From: Apostichopus japonicus
Taxonomy: Eukaryota; Echinodermata; Holothuroidea; Aspidochirotida; Stichopodidae
Reading direction: 5' to 3'
Assembly (NCBI RefSeq): GCF_037975245.1
Contig: NC_092579.1
Coordinates: 18,620,678 to 18,684,677 of the forward strand
DNA: 64,000 nucleotides
Position numbers and translations under genes: made by a program. The notes below the pieces were generated by a model. The model ran no database searches. It was not told the DNA's origin and saw only the letters and a program-made list of their open reading frames with translations. Below, one piece after another: positions 39,031 to 52,000 of the stretch; position 1 is the stretch's first letter, and every line of letters begins with the position of its first letter.

Positions 39031-40012
39031 ATTATTTCTTCCCATTTGAATAAATTACTATCTCTACAGATAAAGGGGTGTATTATTATTTTTTTTTTCT
39101 TAATGGAATTACACTTACAAAGAACTGGAGTATCGTCACATTATTTCAAAAAAGAAAGATAATTTGGTTTAATAGCAGCAATACCAAAAAGTTAAATTGA
39201 AACCAAATATTTACAAACACAACATAGTAGTTTTGGTGGCATGTCATTAAAACCTTCTTCGAGCGATAAGCAGTTAAACAAGAATGCTTGTATTTTTTTG
39301 TAGAAAACAATTTTTGAAGGCGGATAATTATTTAAGTGAGCTGCTGAGAAGCCCTACACTTGAACTTGTTTTTCATGAGACATTGGAAAAAACAATAGCT
39401 TGTCACAGACAATTAGTACTTGATTTCTTCATTTTCAATGGTGTGATTGGAATGCAGCTTAATATTAACATATCTTTCATAGATATGTAAACTATAAAAG
39501 AATGCATTAATGTAAACAATTTGATCTGAACAGTGGAAATTTGGTTATGATAAAATTTACTTTGAAGAAAAAACTTCATATATTATAAAGTCACAGTTCA
39601 TGAAACAAGAAAGAAAGCAAAAAGATAGTTTGCAATAAATGTGAGAAATATTTCTCTTCTTATAGTTCAACTGTCGTAACATGTTGACATTAAAATAATA
39701 TCTTAAAGGTCATAGAGCAAACTCATCTTGTCTACAACAGACTTTGGCCTTAATTTTTACTGCTTCATGTTTTTAACATGTTTGCATATCATTTTGAAGG
39801 TAGCATAAATTCCAGCATGTCTCATATAGATTGAGACAGATATAACAGTGTTCTAATCTGATTTCCAAAACTGATTTATGAATCTGGGGTAAAGTCCTTT
39901 GTTGGAGTGTAAATAATTTATATTCAGTCAAGAATTGTCAGGGAGAACTTTGCCATGAAATCTATTGATGAAAGTTATAATTGTGTTGTGCACTCTATGA
40001 TTTCCCTATAGA

Positions 40013-40058
<46 letters not shown>

Positions 40059-43000
40059 CTATGTTTACCAAGAAGAGTTTTATGTATCTGGGATAAAGTC
40101 CTTTGTTGGGGAATCATTTATTTATTATTCAATCAAGAATGGTCAGGGGGAACTTTGCCATAAACTCTATGATGAAAGTTATAAAAAATTTTGTGCATGC
40201 TATTATTTCCATATAGAGATATAAATATATACATATAACATTGATGTACTGTGTTTACCAAGAATAGTTTTATGCACCTGGAATAAAATCCTTTGTTGGG
40301 GATGCTTTTATTTATATTCAATCAAGAATACTCAGGGAGAAATTTGACATAAAATCTATTGTTGAAAGTTATCAATGTTTTGTGTATTCTAAGGTTGCTT
40401 AATACATCTTTTCATATCTTTTACTATCATATTACAATATTTATTAAGTATGTTCAATATATGTTTGTTTCTGTGCTTTTATTCCCAATGTTTCTTCTTT
40501 CATTTTTCATTGCAGGATGGTAACAGAAGTGTTAGTGTCGAGAAACTGGAAATAGCCAACCATCAGCAGGTGGATTGGGCTGCTCGGCTTCTAGACCTTT
40601 CTTCGGGAGACCTGGAGAAAGCGCTGATTTATAAAGTCACGGTATGTTTAGCCTCACATCAGACCATCTAATCCATCAATGAATCTTGATTAAGTTATAA
40701 AAATTTTGGATGGTGTGCTGTAGTGGATAGATTTGGCCGTCTCTTTGCCCCTAGGCACATCCTTTGGATTTTAATGTTGGATCCAGTCTTTCGAAAGGTC
40801 ATGACCTATCCACAACAGTCTGTTGTGCAGTAGAGGTGATTGGACGATTCCATGAAGTTTGTTTCTATTTGTTGGAAGAATATATCTTTGTACGACTGCC
40901 ACTGATGGTTTATACCATTTTTACTGGTTTTATCTATTTTCTTATTTTTATTTATCTTCCAGGAGACAGCCGGTGAACGTATTCTAACAATAAGAACTGT
41001 TGAACAAGCAATAGATGCAAGGTACAGTTATTCATAAAGGAAATGACATCTCCTCACAAGTACACACTGTGTATTACATTACATTTTACATACCTGGCCA
41101 TCATGATCAGATCCTGAGGTGCAATAGATCAAATGAATGGAGTCATATTTCAGTGAGGTTGTCCCATACTGATGCTGTATACATACGTCTGTGGTGATCC
41201 ACACATTAATGAGAGATATAGTAACATGTGCACTACAGACTGAATTATCCAGGCCTATGCCGGTGATCATAGAATGGTTGTGGTTGAATGAAAGTTGGCT
41301 GTGAGACAGTAACATCCATGGCATACATGCCAACTCAAACAGTTTGATGCTTCGTCTCACGATTAGGATCTCCAAATCTCACATTCAAACCAGTAATACA
41401 AAGTAAAGCGGATTTATGTGGATTTGTGGATATATTATAATGTGCTGCTGCATTTGACTTAAGAACTTTTTTTATATCTCCAAGATTTTGACACCAATCT
41501 TCAGGTTTATTCTTCGAAATCTTCTTGTTGACACCTTGGGGGAAGGGGGGATGGTGGGGGGTGGTGGGCAGGTCTGCCATGGTTACATGGTATGAGACTC
41601 CTAACTTGCACACTCAACAAAGAAATAGTTAAAAGAGATTGCAAACTAACTGTTTGATGACTCATTGAGGTCCAAGTCTTGCAATAATCTGGTCTCTGCA
41701 TATTTATACTCCCATTCTATAATTACAACAACAAAAAAATTCTTCATTTTTTTCATTTTCCTTTTTTGGGGGTGTAAATTTTACATAAACCTGCTGTATG
41801 ATATCGTTATATTTGCTTCACTGAGCCTAAATTTTTGTTTGTTTTTCACTTGTAGAGATGGAATTACTAAAAGTCTTTACACTTCACTCTTTGAGTGGTT
41901 GGTATCAAGAATCAATTCCACTACGACCAGAGATACCAAGCTCAACTACATAGCAATACTGGATATCTATGGATTTGAGGTAATGAAAGTTGCAAGAAAA
42001 ATAATGCAGTGATTTAACAATGATATTTATTAAATTGTTGTTGTATTTTACGGTGTTGTTGCTTTTCTTCTTGTCTCATGACATCACTTCAACAACAAAG
42101 GAACAATGTACTTTGTATTAAATCAAGTTCAGTTTTGTCAGCCATTGTCAACCTGGTTAGCCCTCGCTAGGTTTATTCCCGGAAAAAAACGGTGTTTTGG
42201 GGGTATCACGTGATCTACGAATTAACCAAAGCTGTCTTCCTCATCTTACTCCTCAAGCTCTTTTGTGAAAGTTTATTCCTGCTGCAGCTAAGCAATTTGT
42301 GCAAAAGCAAACAGGTGACTTAAAATTGGTAGAAATTCTGACAATTGAGCATGTCATTTCATTGGACTCTTATTTTGTTCTAAATGTGAATAAGTGTGAA
42401 TACCAAATGACAGTACAATTAAGGAAGGACAAAATAAGTTTTGACAATAGTTTTGACAGTTTTCTGTTTTCTAGTTTTGTCTCTTATGGAGTAGTAACCA
42501 GCATTGATGACATCTGTAATATACAAACGTCTCAATGGTTAATATTCTTTATCTCTATCGACAGGTGTTCAAATTGATATGAATTCTGAAAATTGTGCAT
42601 TTTCTTCATTGGAGACTTATTTTGTTCTAAATGTGAAGAAGTCTGAATTATCAAACGACAGTACAATTAAGGAAGGATAAATTTGTGGCTAACAATTTAT
42701 TTATTGTTTATTGTTTGATACCGTAATTTGCCTCTCTTGATGTACAAACCAGCATTGGTGCAATATACAAAAGTCTCACACTGTTTTCTGGTGGATTGAA
42801 TGGTGAATATTCTTTCTCTCTATCCACAGGTGTTAAAAATTGATAAAAATTCTCAAAATTGTTCAAATTTAATTCATTGCAGACTTGTTTTGTTCTAAAT
42901 GTGAATAAGTCTGAATTATCAAAGAAAGTACAAGGAAGGACAAAAGTAGGCAAAAATGCCTCATAATATTTTTGTTTGTATGATGCATATTTCTTTTTTG

Positions 43001-46000
43001 ATGTACTGGGCCATAATTGGTGACATCTGCTTGTGATTATTCAAACATCTCCAATTGTTTTCTGATTATTAATGGTTAATATCTTTCTCTCTTTCCAAAG
43101 GTCTTCACTCACAACAGTTTTGAGCAGCTGTGTATAAACCATGCCAATGAGTACATTCAGTTCTTCTTCAACCGACACATCTTCCAGTTAGAACAGGTCA
43201 GTCCTTGGTATGATGGTATACAGTAGATTCTCCTTAGTAAGGGCATTAATGTTCTCTTAAATGATATATGCGGTGATGACGATCTCGCTGATTTTGCTCG
43301 GTGTTTTAGTTCTATCCTTCAGCTTTGTAATTTTCTTCGATGGTTTGAGCAGGGAGTGGTTGACCAGGGTCTGCCAGCAATAGAACGACGTCAGTATACT
43401 CGTGAAGGTCAGGAGTTGAACTGCTCAAAGCAAGGATTAACTTCCCTTACTTTTGCATGTGTTGAAGTTTAACGTATAATCCCATTAAATGGGTGGAATA
43501 ATCCATGACAGTGTCTCAAGATACAAAAATGATGTTTCCTTGTTTCACTGTGGTAATATTGGGCATTTTTAGTTAAGGCCTTGTACAGTAGCTCAAACAT
43601 GCTATAGAAAAATTGGTTACTGTGTGACTTACAAACATGGCAATTTCAGTGTCTATTGGTGCAACTATGTATGTTAAGCGTTCTTATGAATTTTTTTTTT
43701 TTTGATTATTATTTATTTTTACTCAGAATGAGTATCAGAAAGAGAAGATTCCTTGGACGGAAATTGAGTTCAACAACAACCAGCAATGCTTAGATTTGAT
43801 GGCCAAAAGACCAACAGGGATATTTCATCTCTTGGATGATGAGAGCAATTTCCCGCAGGTATATTGAATTATTATGCTTAGCATACTGTCTTTGAAGTGT
43901 AAGGGGATATCAGTATGGGAGAGAGATGGGTAAGGAGTGGGGGTGTGTAGGAGGGTGCCTGGAGAACAGCTCAAGGGTGATCGTATGGAACTTATTTGAC
44001 TTTATCACAAAAATATATTTGCTTGTCGGTTGATTGTTCACCATTATGTCATACTCTGACATATCTCTTTGTTAGAAGACAGTTTTAAATGAGAAATGTT
44101 CCTGGATGGAAACATCCCTTCTGCAATAAAGCAATATTAGCTCTACATGACTGATTTTAAAGAGAGTTTTACCAATTGAGAAAATTTGGTGTCAGAACAG
44201 ATAGTTGTATTTGCTTTTGGTTCTATATATATTTTTGAAATCAAGTTGAATATCAAAAAACATTTTGATTTGATTTGATTTTTCAGGGATCTGATAAATC
44301 ATTCCTGGACAAATGTCACTACCATCACACCGGTCATAAGAACTACACCTACCCCAGGACTACCCCTATGTGCTTCATCGTGGTACACTACGCCGGAAAG
44401 GTGACCTACGATGTCACCAGATTTGTGGAGAAGAACCGTGACACCCTCAAACAAGACGTCATCTCCATGTTTCAAGCCAGTGGATCGGAGGTATGTATGT
44501 AGGGCATTATTTTTCTGTGAGATTCCACAAGATAAAGTAAGAACAACTGTAGGGGGAGGGGGGTGCATATATGAAGACGAGGGAATATTATTTTTTTCAA
44601 ATGAATGTAGACTCTGGCCGGAGATAATTCAAGTTAATATCGTGGACCTGCCACTGGCAGTCACTCTTGGAAAACTATAAACTAAACGAAATAATATAAT
44701 AAAGACGACACAGTCCGTGCGCTACTTTAACAAAATATATATATATCCGTATGCTCTCGTGGTCTACAAAGAAGTCCTCACCTCAGTCTACAGAGGCAAG
44801 ACTGTTAGATGGTGCATTGCACATGAGTGAATTGGGTATAAATTGTTGGCAAGCATTTAAAATAATTAGTTAAATTAGCTAGTTGCCTTTAACCCAGTCA
44901 TTTATGCAGTTTTCAGTCGTTATTTTACTTTCTTCATGAAGAATTTGCGGATCTTTGAAATTTAATTAGACTGGAGCAGGTTTTACAGATCTCATTCTAT
45001 TGAAAAATTACATCTGTTAACTATTGAATTAGTTGATTTACTGGAAATGTACCATTGGTAAAATATTGCAATTATGCAGAGATTTTTTTTTGCTTAAGTA
45101 TTTTTTTTTTTAATTTGATTGATCTTTACGTCATGATTCGTTTTTTGCAGATCATTTCTGGAATGTTCCACGCCTTGCAAGCGAAGGAAGCGAAGAGGTC
45201 GAGCATGCAATCGTCAAACAGGTTCGGTCCGAGAAAGATGAGAGCCTCCACGGTGGCGACAAAATTCTGCGAATCATTGGATGACCTTCTATCCTCCATG
45301 AGCAAGTGAGTCGTGGAATTTCAAATCTTAAATGAAGGAAAAAAAGGTTTTTTTTTAAACGTTGCTGTTTACAAAAAAAGAAGCTTAGTACATTTTGTCA
45401 CAAAGGCTAAGGATGTGGGAAGTTAATTCATTTTTCACTGGATCTAAAATAAAAATAAATCTTGCGTTTGTGTTGATAACTTGCAAATGTATGTGTATAA
45501 ATTTATGATTGACATATTAGCATCATTCAAAATAAGACAATGAATATAAAAATGAATGTCATACAGCATGTGCATTTGTTTTACACTTCTTCAAGTTTTT
45601 ATAAAATCAAAATCAGTGTTTTTTTTTCAAGTTTAAATTTCAAGTTTATCAAAAATCCAGTATAAGCACATAAAAGTACATATAATAGGATGTAAAAACA
45701 GAGATATACAGGATAAAGTAGAAAAGCAGCAAGGACAATATGTACATATTATAAATTTAAAGTTGATGAAAGAATTAAAAAAAAAATGTTGAGATACCAC
45801 ACTCTGAATAAAAATCGCAACTTCCTGTAAATCAAAGAATTTTTAAAACGTACAGTTCAAAAATTTGGTGTTATTGCCCTATTTCTCAAATTGTAACTAG
45901 TCTGTCCAAGAAGTGATCTCAGCTCACAAGATAATGAAGCGGGTGGTTTTCCACTGTATGAAATTTATAAGCAAGGCTTTTAAATTCTCTAATAGCTGCA

Positions 46001-49000
46001 TTGTTAATAATGGTATTAAAATCAAGGCTAGGTATTTCTGTTATGTCAGAAGGCGCTAAATCTTTGCTGATCCTAAACTGATAAAAAATGGTGCCAGACA
46101 GGAACAGCATAGATAATATGATGTAAAATGTAGGTTCTTAAAAATTCCATTACTACTCTTAACTTGAAATATGGCACCATAAAAGATAAGTAGATTGATC
46201 TAATGAACCCTCTTTAAAATTCTTTAAATATACATGTAAAATTAAAGTTTATTGTCAATACACATCCCTAAATACATCGTCTTTTCTGCGCTGTCAACCT
46301 TAGCACCTTTATCACAGTTTTTCTTGGTGGTATGTTTTGCATGAGAATGTGATATTTTTTGTCATTCCAATTATCCCACAAACTCCAAACGCTGGTTTGC
46401 AGACGAAATTGTCAATCAAGTTACGCTAAAAACGATGGAGATAAAGTCACAAACCAGTAAATCACTTTTTTTGGTTTAATCAGAGATAGTTTGTAATTTG
46501 CCTGGTGACATCAACAAAAACCATCTGTTACAAATAGTTTTGAGCAGTTAACTGCAGGGGGTGGGGTGGGTGCAGATGGGGGTGGGGTGGGCAGGGGGTC
46601 GGATGGGGCAGGGGGTAATGTCTAGGACTAGTACATGTGTTGTCAGTAGTCCATTATACATGGTGTTTGAAATGAAGGAAAAATTTGTCATGGCTCTTGC
46701 AGCCTTAGTTTGGATCACATAGAGAAGATTTCGGTATCGGGTAAGAAAAAATTACGTTTTCATTTTCATAGTAAATCGGTTTACATGAAAATGTTTCTTC
46801 TGCAATTAGATGCAATCCATTCTTCGTTCGCTGTATCAAACCAAACACAACCAAATCCTCCATGACCTTCGAGATGGAGTCTGTTATGGAGCAGCTCAGG
46901 TACTCTGGGATGCTGGAAACAGTTCGGATCAGGAAGGCCGGTTTTCCAATCAGGTTAACTTTCAGGAAGTTTGCAGATAGGTAAGTCTTTTCATAATATC
47001 TTTTTTGACCCATTGAACTTATGTAAAAGGGAATGAGTCTCTAAATTTCTCAGTTGCAAAGTAACCACCGTCAAGTGATAAAATGCTCAATATTAAAGAA
47101 GCAGATATTATTGCAATCAATCAATCAATCAATTGTATTCCAATCATATCCACATTGTGCTGTGGTTCTACCGAGAAAAAAAAAACACCATAACATGCAG
47201 ACAGCACCACATCAAAGGTTGTATTCCATTTCCAGCCTTGGAACAGTAACTGTCAAATAACTTTTGTATACAATTCAGTTTGAAGCATTTATTAAAATTT
47301 GAGGAAAAACAAAAGTTAAAAATTTTGAAGGTTTACAGTCTTGTATCTTTGTCTTGTCTTCTCGCACTGCTTAATTATTCATGAAGACTGAAAAGTACTT
47401 TTCAAAGCAATTATCAATGTTAGCTCGGTAAAATTTCAAGGCAACACTGATGTCCTTTGATCAGTTAACAGAATTTGACGACTGTCTTTTCCAACCACTC
47501 TGGGTATCTGAAATTTCTTGTTAAAGAATGTTTTTTTATGTTCTTGTTGTTTTCATGTATTTGATAAAAAACTTGAGCACCAATTAATTTACTTTTTTTT
47601 TCTTTGTCCTACAGGTACAGGTTCTTGATCGGGGCCATTTCATTTCGAACCACTCCCAGAGATATCGTACTGAGAATCTTGGAAAAGATTGATCCCAAGA
47701 TGCAACAAGAATTTAAAATGGGAATCACTAAAGTGAGACTATAATAAAGACAACATTTCTCTCCGTCTTTTTCAAAATTTGAAATGAATGAATTTACTCT
47801 TTTATATTTCACAATCATAATTCATTATATCAGTTAGAGATGATGAGACGATTTTTGTAGACATGAACAATTAAGCAAAATTCAGACCACTGCCCATCGA
47901 AGAAATGGTTGGAAAATGAGAAAATATGATGCAAGAAGAAATTAGCAAAAGGTTTTGATGGAATAGATCAATACTGGTAAGCTGGCTAGTTTAAAAGGAG
48001 CAAGAACCACTGTCCTGGAAATCTTGTAGAGGTTACCATGAAAGAGTTACCTTTAAGCTCTTGAAAGAGTTACTGTTAAGCTCTTTACAGAGTTACCTTT
48101 AAACTCTTGAAAGAGTTACCTTTAACTCTTGAAAGAGTTACCTTTAACCTCTTGAAAGAGTTACCTATTAAGCTCTTGAAGGAATTACCTTTAAGCTATT
48201 GACAGAGTTACCTTCAAACTCTTGAAAGAGTTACCTTTAACCTCTTGAAAGAGTTACCTATTAAGCTCTTGAAGGATTTACTTTTAAGCTATTGCCAGAG
48301 TTACTGTCAACCTCTTGAAAGAGTTACTTATTAACTCTTGAAATAGTTACCTTTAAGCTCTTGAAATAGTTACCTTTAACCTCTTGAAAGAGTTACCTAT
48401 TAAGCTCTTGAAATAGTTACCTTTATGCTATTGAAAGAGTTACTTTTGAAGCTCTTGACAGAGTTTACCTCCAGGCTCTTAAAAGACTTACCTTCAGTCT
48501 CTGGAAACATTAACCTTTAAGCTGTTATTCCTCTGCAGGTGTTCTTGAAGGAACATTTTGAGAACTACTTGGAGAGGTTGCGGACCAGCGTCATCATCAA
48601 GGCGGTGGTCATCATCCAGAGATACGCTAAAGGTTACATCGCTTACAAACGATACCAGAAGCTGAGACAGACCATCATTGGTATCCAGGCCAGAATCCGA
48701 GGAGTGACGGTCAGGCGTCGGACCAGAGCCGTGTTGATTGGTCTTGTCCTTATGCAGGCTAGAGTAAGAGGATTTCTGCAGAGACGGAGATATGCGAAGG
48801 TAATCAGAGGTAGTCGAGAGGCGGGTCGTTCTCCCTGCAGAGGACAATTCTGTGCCTCCTTCTTGCTTCTACATGTTTCCTATAAGTATATTTCAAAATT
48901 GGGACTACACTGTTCATTGAACACATATTTTTCCTAGCCCTCTCTACATTGTTTCTTGAGCCCCCTCCTTTATTTTCCCAGGCACCCTAATTGACTTAAT

Positions 49001-52000
49001 GGGCTCTAGTCTCTGATCCCTTGCACACTCTGGGTCAGACTTAGAAGTTATTAAAATATTTGTTTAATATATAACTCAAAGTGGTTGTAATTGATAATTA
49101 CTTAGAAGTCATTTTCATTTTTGAACTTTAGCCTTAGAGCAAATATGTTTTTGTGGTTAAGTCTTCCAACTCAATATCCCCTCTCTGACATGACATGGGG
49201 GCAGGGAAGAGTGGGGACATACCTATGAACCATGTTTGCCTTGGGATGATATGAATAAAAAATGACTATATCATAAAATCATAATGAGTTTTTTTTATGG
49301 TTTAATTCAATATCAAATACCAATTTTACTGTCATTAGTGATATAACCTTGTTACTACTTTCAAAATCTCAATGTGAAAACCACTTTGTATCATATTTAA
49401 ACTGTAGATGCTTCTGAGACACCGCCAGGCTTTGGAAATTCAAAGGAAACAAGAAGAGGAGTTGGCCAGACTGAGGGAGGAAGAAGCTGCTAGAAATGCC
49501 AGACAGAGTGTGGCGCTGAATGAAGTGATGCAGCTTAAGCATCAACTGAACAGCGAGATGCTTGGGGAGCCAACAGCGCCCCCACCGACCTCTGTACCGG
49601 TGACCTCTGTGCCGTTGACCTTGACTAATCTGGAGATACCGCACCAGCTGCACGTGCTCCTACAAGATGCTGAAGGTATCGTGAGATTACACTTTCACTC
49701 TAAGAATTGTTACGATCGTACTTCACGTTAACAAAGAATTGTTTGCGTGTTATCTAGACCGACTGGTCACATGATCAGAGTCGGTGACAGATATCACAGC
49801 AGGTCAAAATATGACAGAAGCAATGGTCTCCTAGCAACCACACAACATCCATCTGTTACTCTAGAAGAGGAATATGAAAACATAACTCCCAAGTTATGTC
49901 AAACTGTAATGATACTGTAAAGTATGCCATATAACGTGTGAAACATACTTGATACGGTATGAATATAAGCCACATACAATAATGTAACAATACAATACAA
50001 AACAACAATACAAAACAACAATACAAAACAACAATACAAAACAACAATACAACACATGCAATACAATACAATACAACACATACAATACAATACAACAATA
50101 CAATACAACACATACAATACAATACAACAATACAATACAACAATACAATACAACAATACAATACAACAATAAAATACTATACAATACAACACATACAATA
50201 CAATACAACACATACAATACAATAAAATACAATACAATACAACAATAAAATTCAATTCAATTCGATACAATACAACAATACAATTACAATAATGTAGGCC
50301 ACAGACTTGATAGCAGACTTGATACAAAGGGTTTGCCGAAGACTTGATATTACGTGTACAACAAATTTGATACAGCGGTCCTAGTGAAATGATAAGTTCA
50401 GTTTTCCGGAATAATTGTTTTCCATATCTTAGGGTCTTGCAAGGCAGAAGGTGTCGGGTGATGAGTTTATACCAAGGTTTTAATTGTACGATTAGGTTTC
50501 ATGACGTTGATTTTCTTTGATTTGCTGCGAGTCATTGTAATGTCTTTTGTTACTTGTTTTTGTGTTACAGCCCGACCTCTGAGGTATAACGAGAAACAGC
50601 ATGTCGTCAAAGTACCAGGGTCCAACCCTGAATTGAAAACTGCCACAGCCCTACCAGCAAATATTGAAGACTATTCCTTCTCTAAGTACATCAGCATTCA
50701 TTTTAAGGTAGGTCATTGGGGTCAAACAAAAACATTTACATATGAAAGGTCCTTCATGCTATCTGACATGGCTATCTATTAAACTTAGATATGAAATACA
50801 ATTACTTTGTTTTGTTTCTTGATGAAAAAGGGCAAACAAATTCCTGGCCAGAACGTGATTTGAATCACTTGTTTATTATTTCCCAGCCAGTTTTCAGTTG
50901 TTTATTTACTTATATCGTTTTATGTTTCGTCTCCTTTCCTTTCACTGTAATGATCAATGATTTTCTATGATATAAAAACTATAAAAATATATAAAAACTA
51001 TTAATATTTATTTTTTTGTATTTTCTATTTTTTTGAAGTTGGCAGTGTTATGAACACAATATTTTCAATTATTCTTATCAACTTTGCAAATTTTAAACTC
51101 CCAAAGTCAAAAAGCAGATTACTATTATCTATATTTTTTACAGAGCGAGGCATTTGGATACCAGGCTGTACCCCTTACCACCAGTTTGCACAAGTTAGGA
51201 CCCGAAGAGGAACAGATCGCATTGACCCTCAATAAATTGATCCTTCGATTTATCCACAACACTGATCAACCGACCAATGCTCTACCAGAAGACAAGCTGT
51301 ACATCATGGGGAGTTATATCATTCAGCAGGTAGGTGGAATTTCTATTTTATATTGAAGAGAAAAACAATGTATATGTCTGTGGGAGTGGACTGCCAAACT
51401 GCTCACTTAATATGAAAGATATGTCCCAATTCTAAAATATTTATCAATAGCATACACAAATTATATGACTTATTTTACCATATTTATTTGTAGCAGTCCC
51501 CATACCCTCCCCGACCCGCACCCACATCCTGCTCTCCCCTAAGTGGTATCCTGCTAAAACAATTTGAAGAAAACAGTAGTTTGTCTCAAAACATTTACAA
51601 TCCAAATTGTTATATGACATCGAGGAGGGTTAACTTAATTAATTTAAAATACAAAATTTATAATTAATTTAATTAGATGAAAACAATGTCTCCATTAAAT
51701 AGTAGGCTCTGAGTGTTTTTTAGTACTTGTTGTGGCGGTGTAACATGTGTGATTCTATTGTGAGGTTTCATCAAATTCTTACCAGCCATTCCACTTCAAA
51801 TAATTTTCTTATATAGTGTGCATTTTCTCTGCCGACTAAAGCTCACAAAATGTGTACATTCAACACGTTTAGCTTTTGATGACTTTTTACATCAATAAGT
51901 GTTGGAGCCAAAATATACAGATGATGGTTTAGTATTTTGTAACAAGCAAAGTTTAAGATTTCACTTAAATTTGCTTTTTTCTATTTTCCAGTGTATCTCT

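Noticed and set aside
42311-43100. Exon duplication (mutually exclusive copies of exon 13)
   Set aside because: After the AG of copies 1 and 2 only the first 5-7 bases resemble exon 13; the following sequence is intronic, so only the acceptor side was duplicated.
48494-48847. Minus-strand 117-codon frame opposite the IQ exon
   Set aside because: Shadow of exon 19, whose three IQ motifs read on the + strand.
49856-50327. Three overlapping minus-strand frames rich in Cys, Tyr, Val and Leu
   Set aside because: Translation of the ACAAT/ACAAC microsatellite in all frames; not a membrane protein gene.
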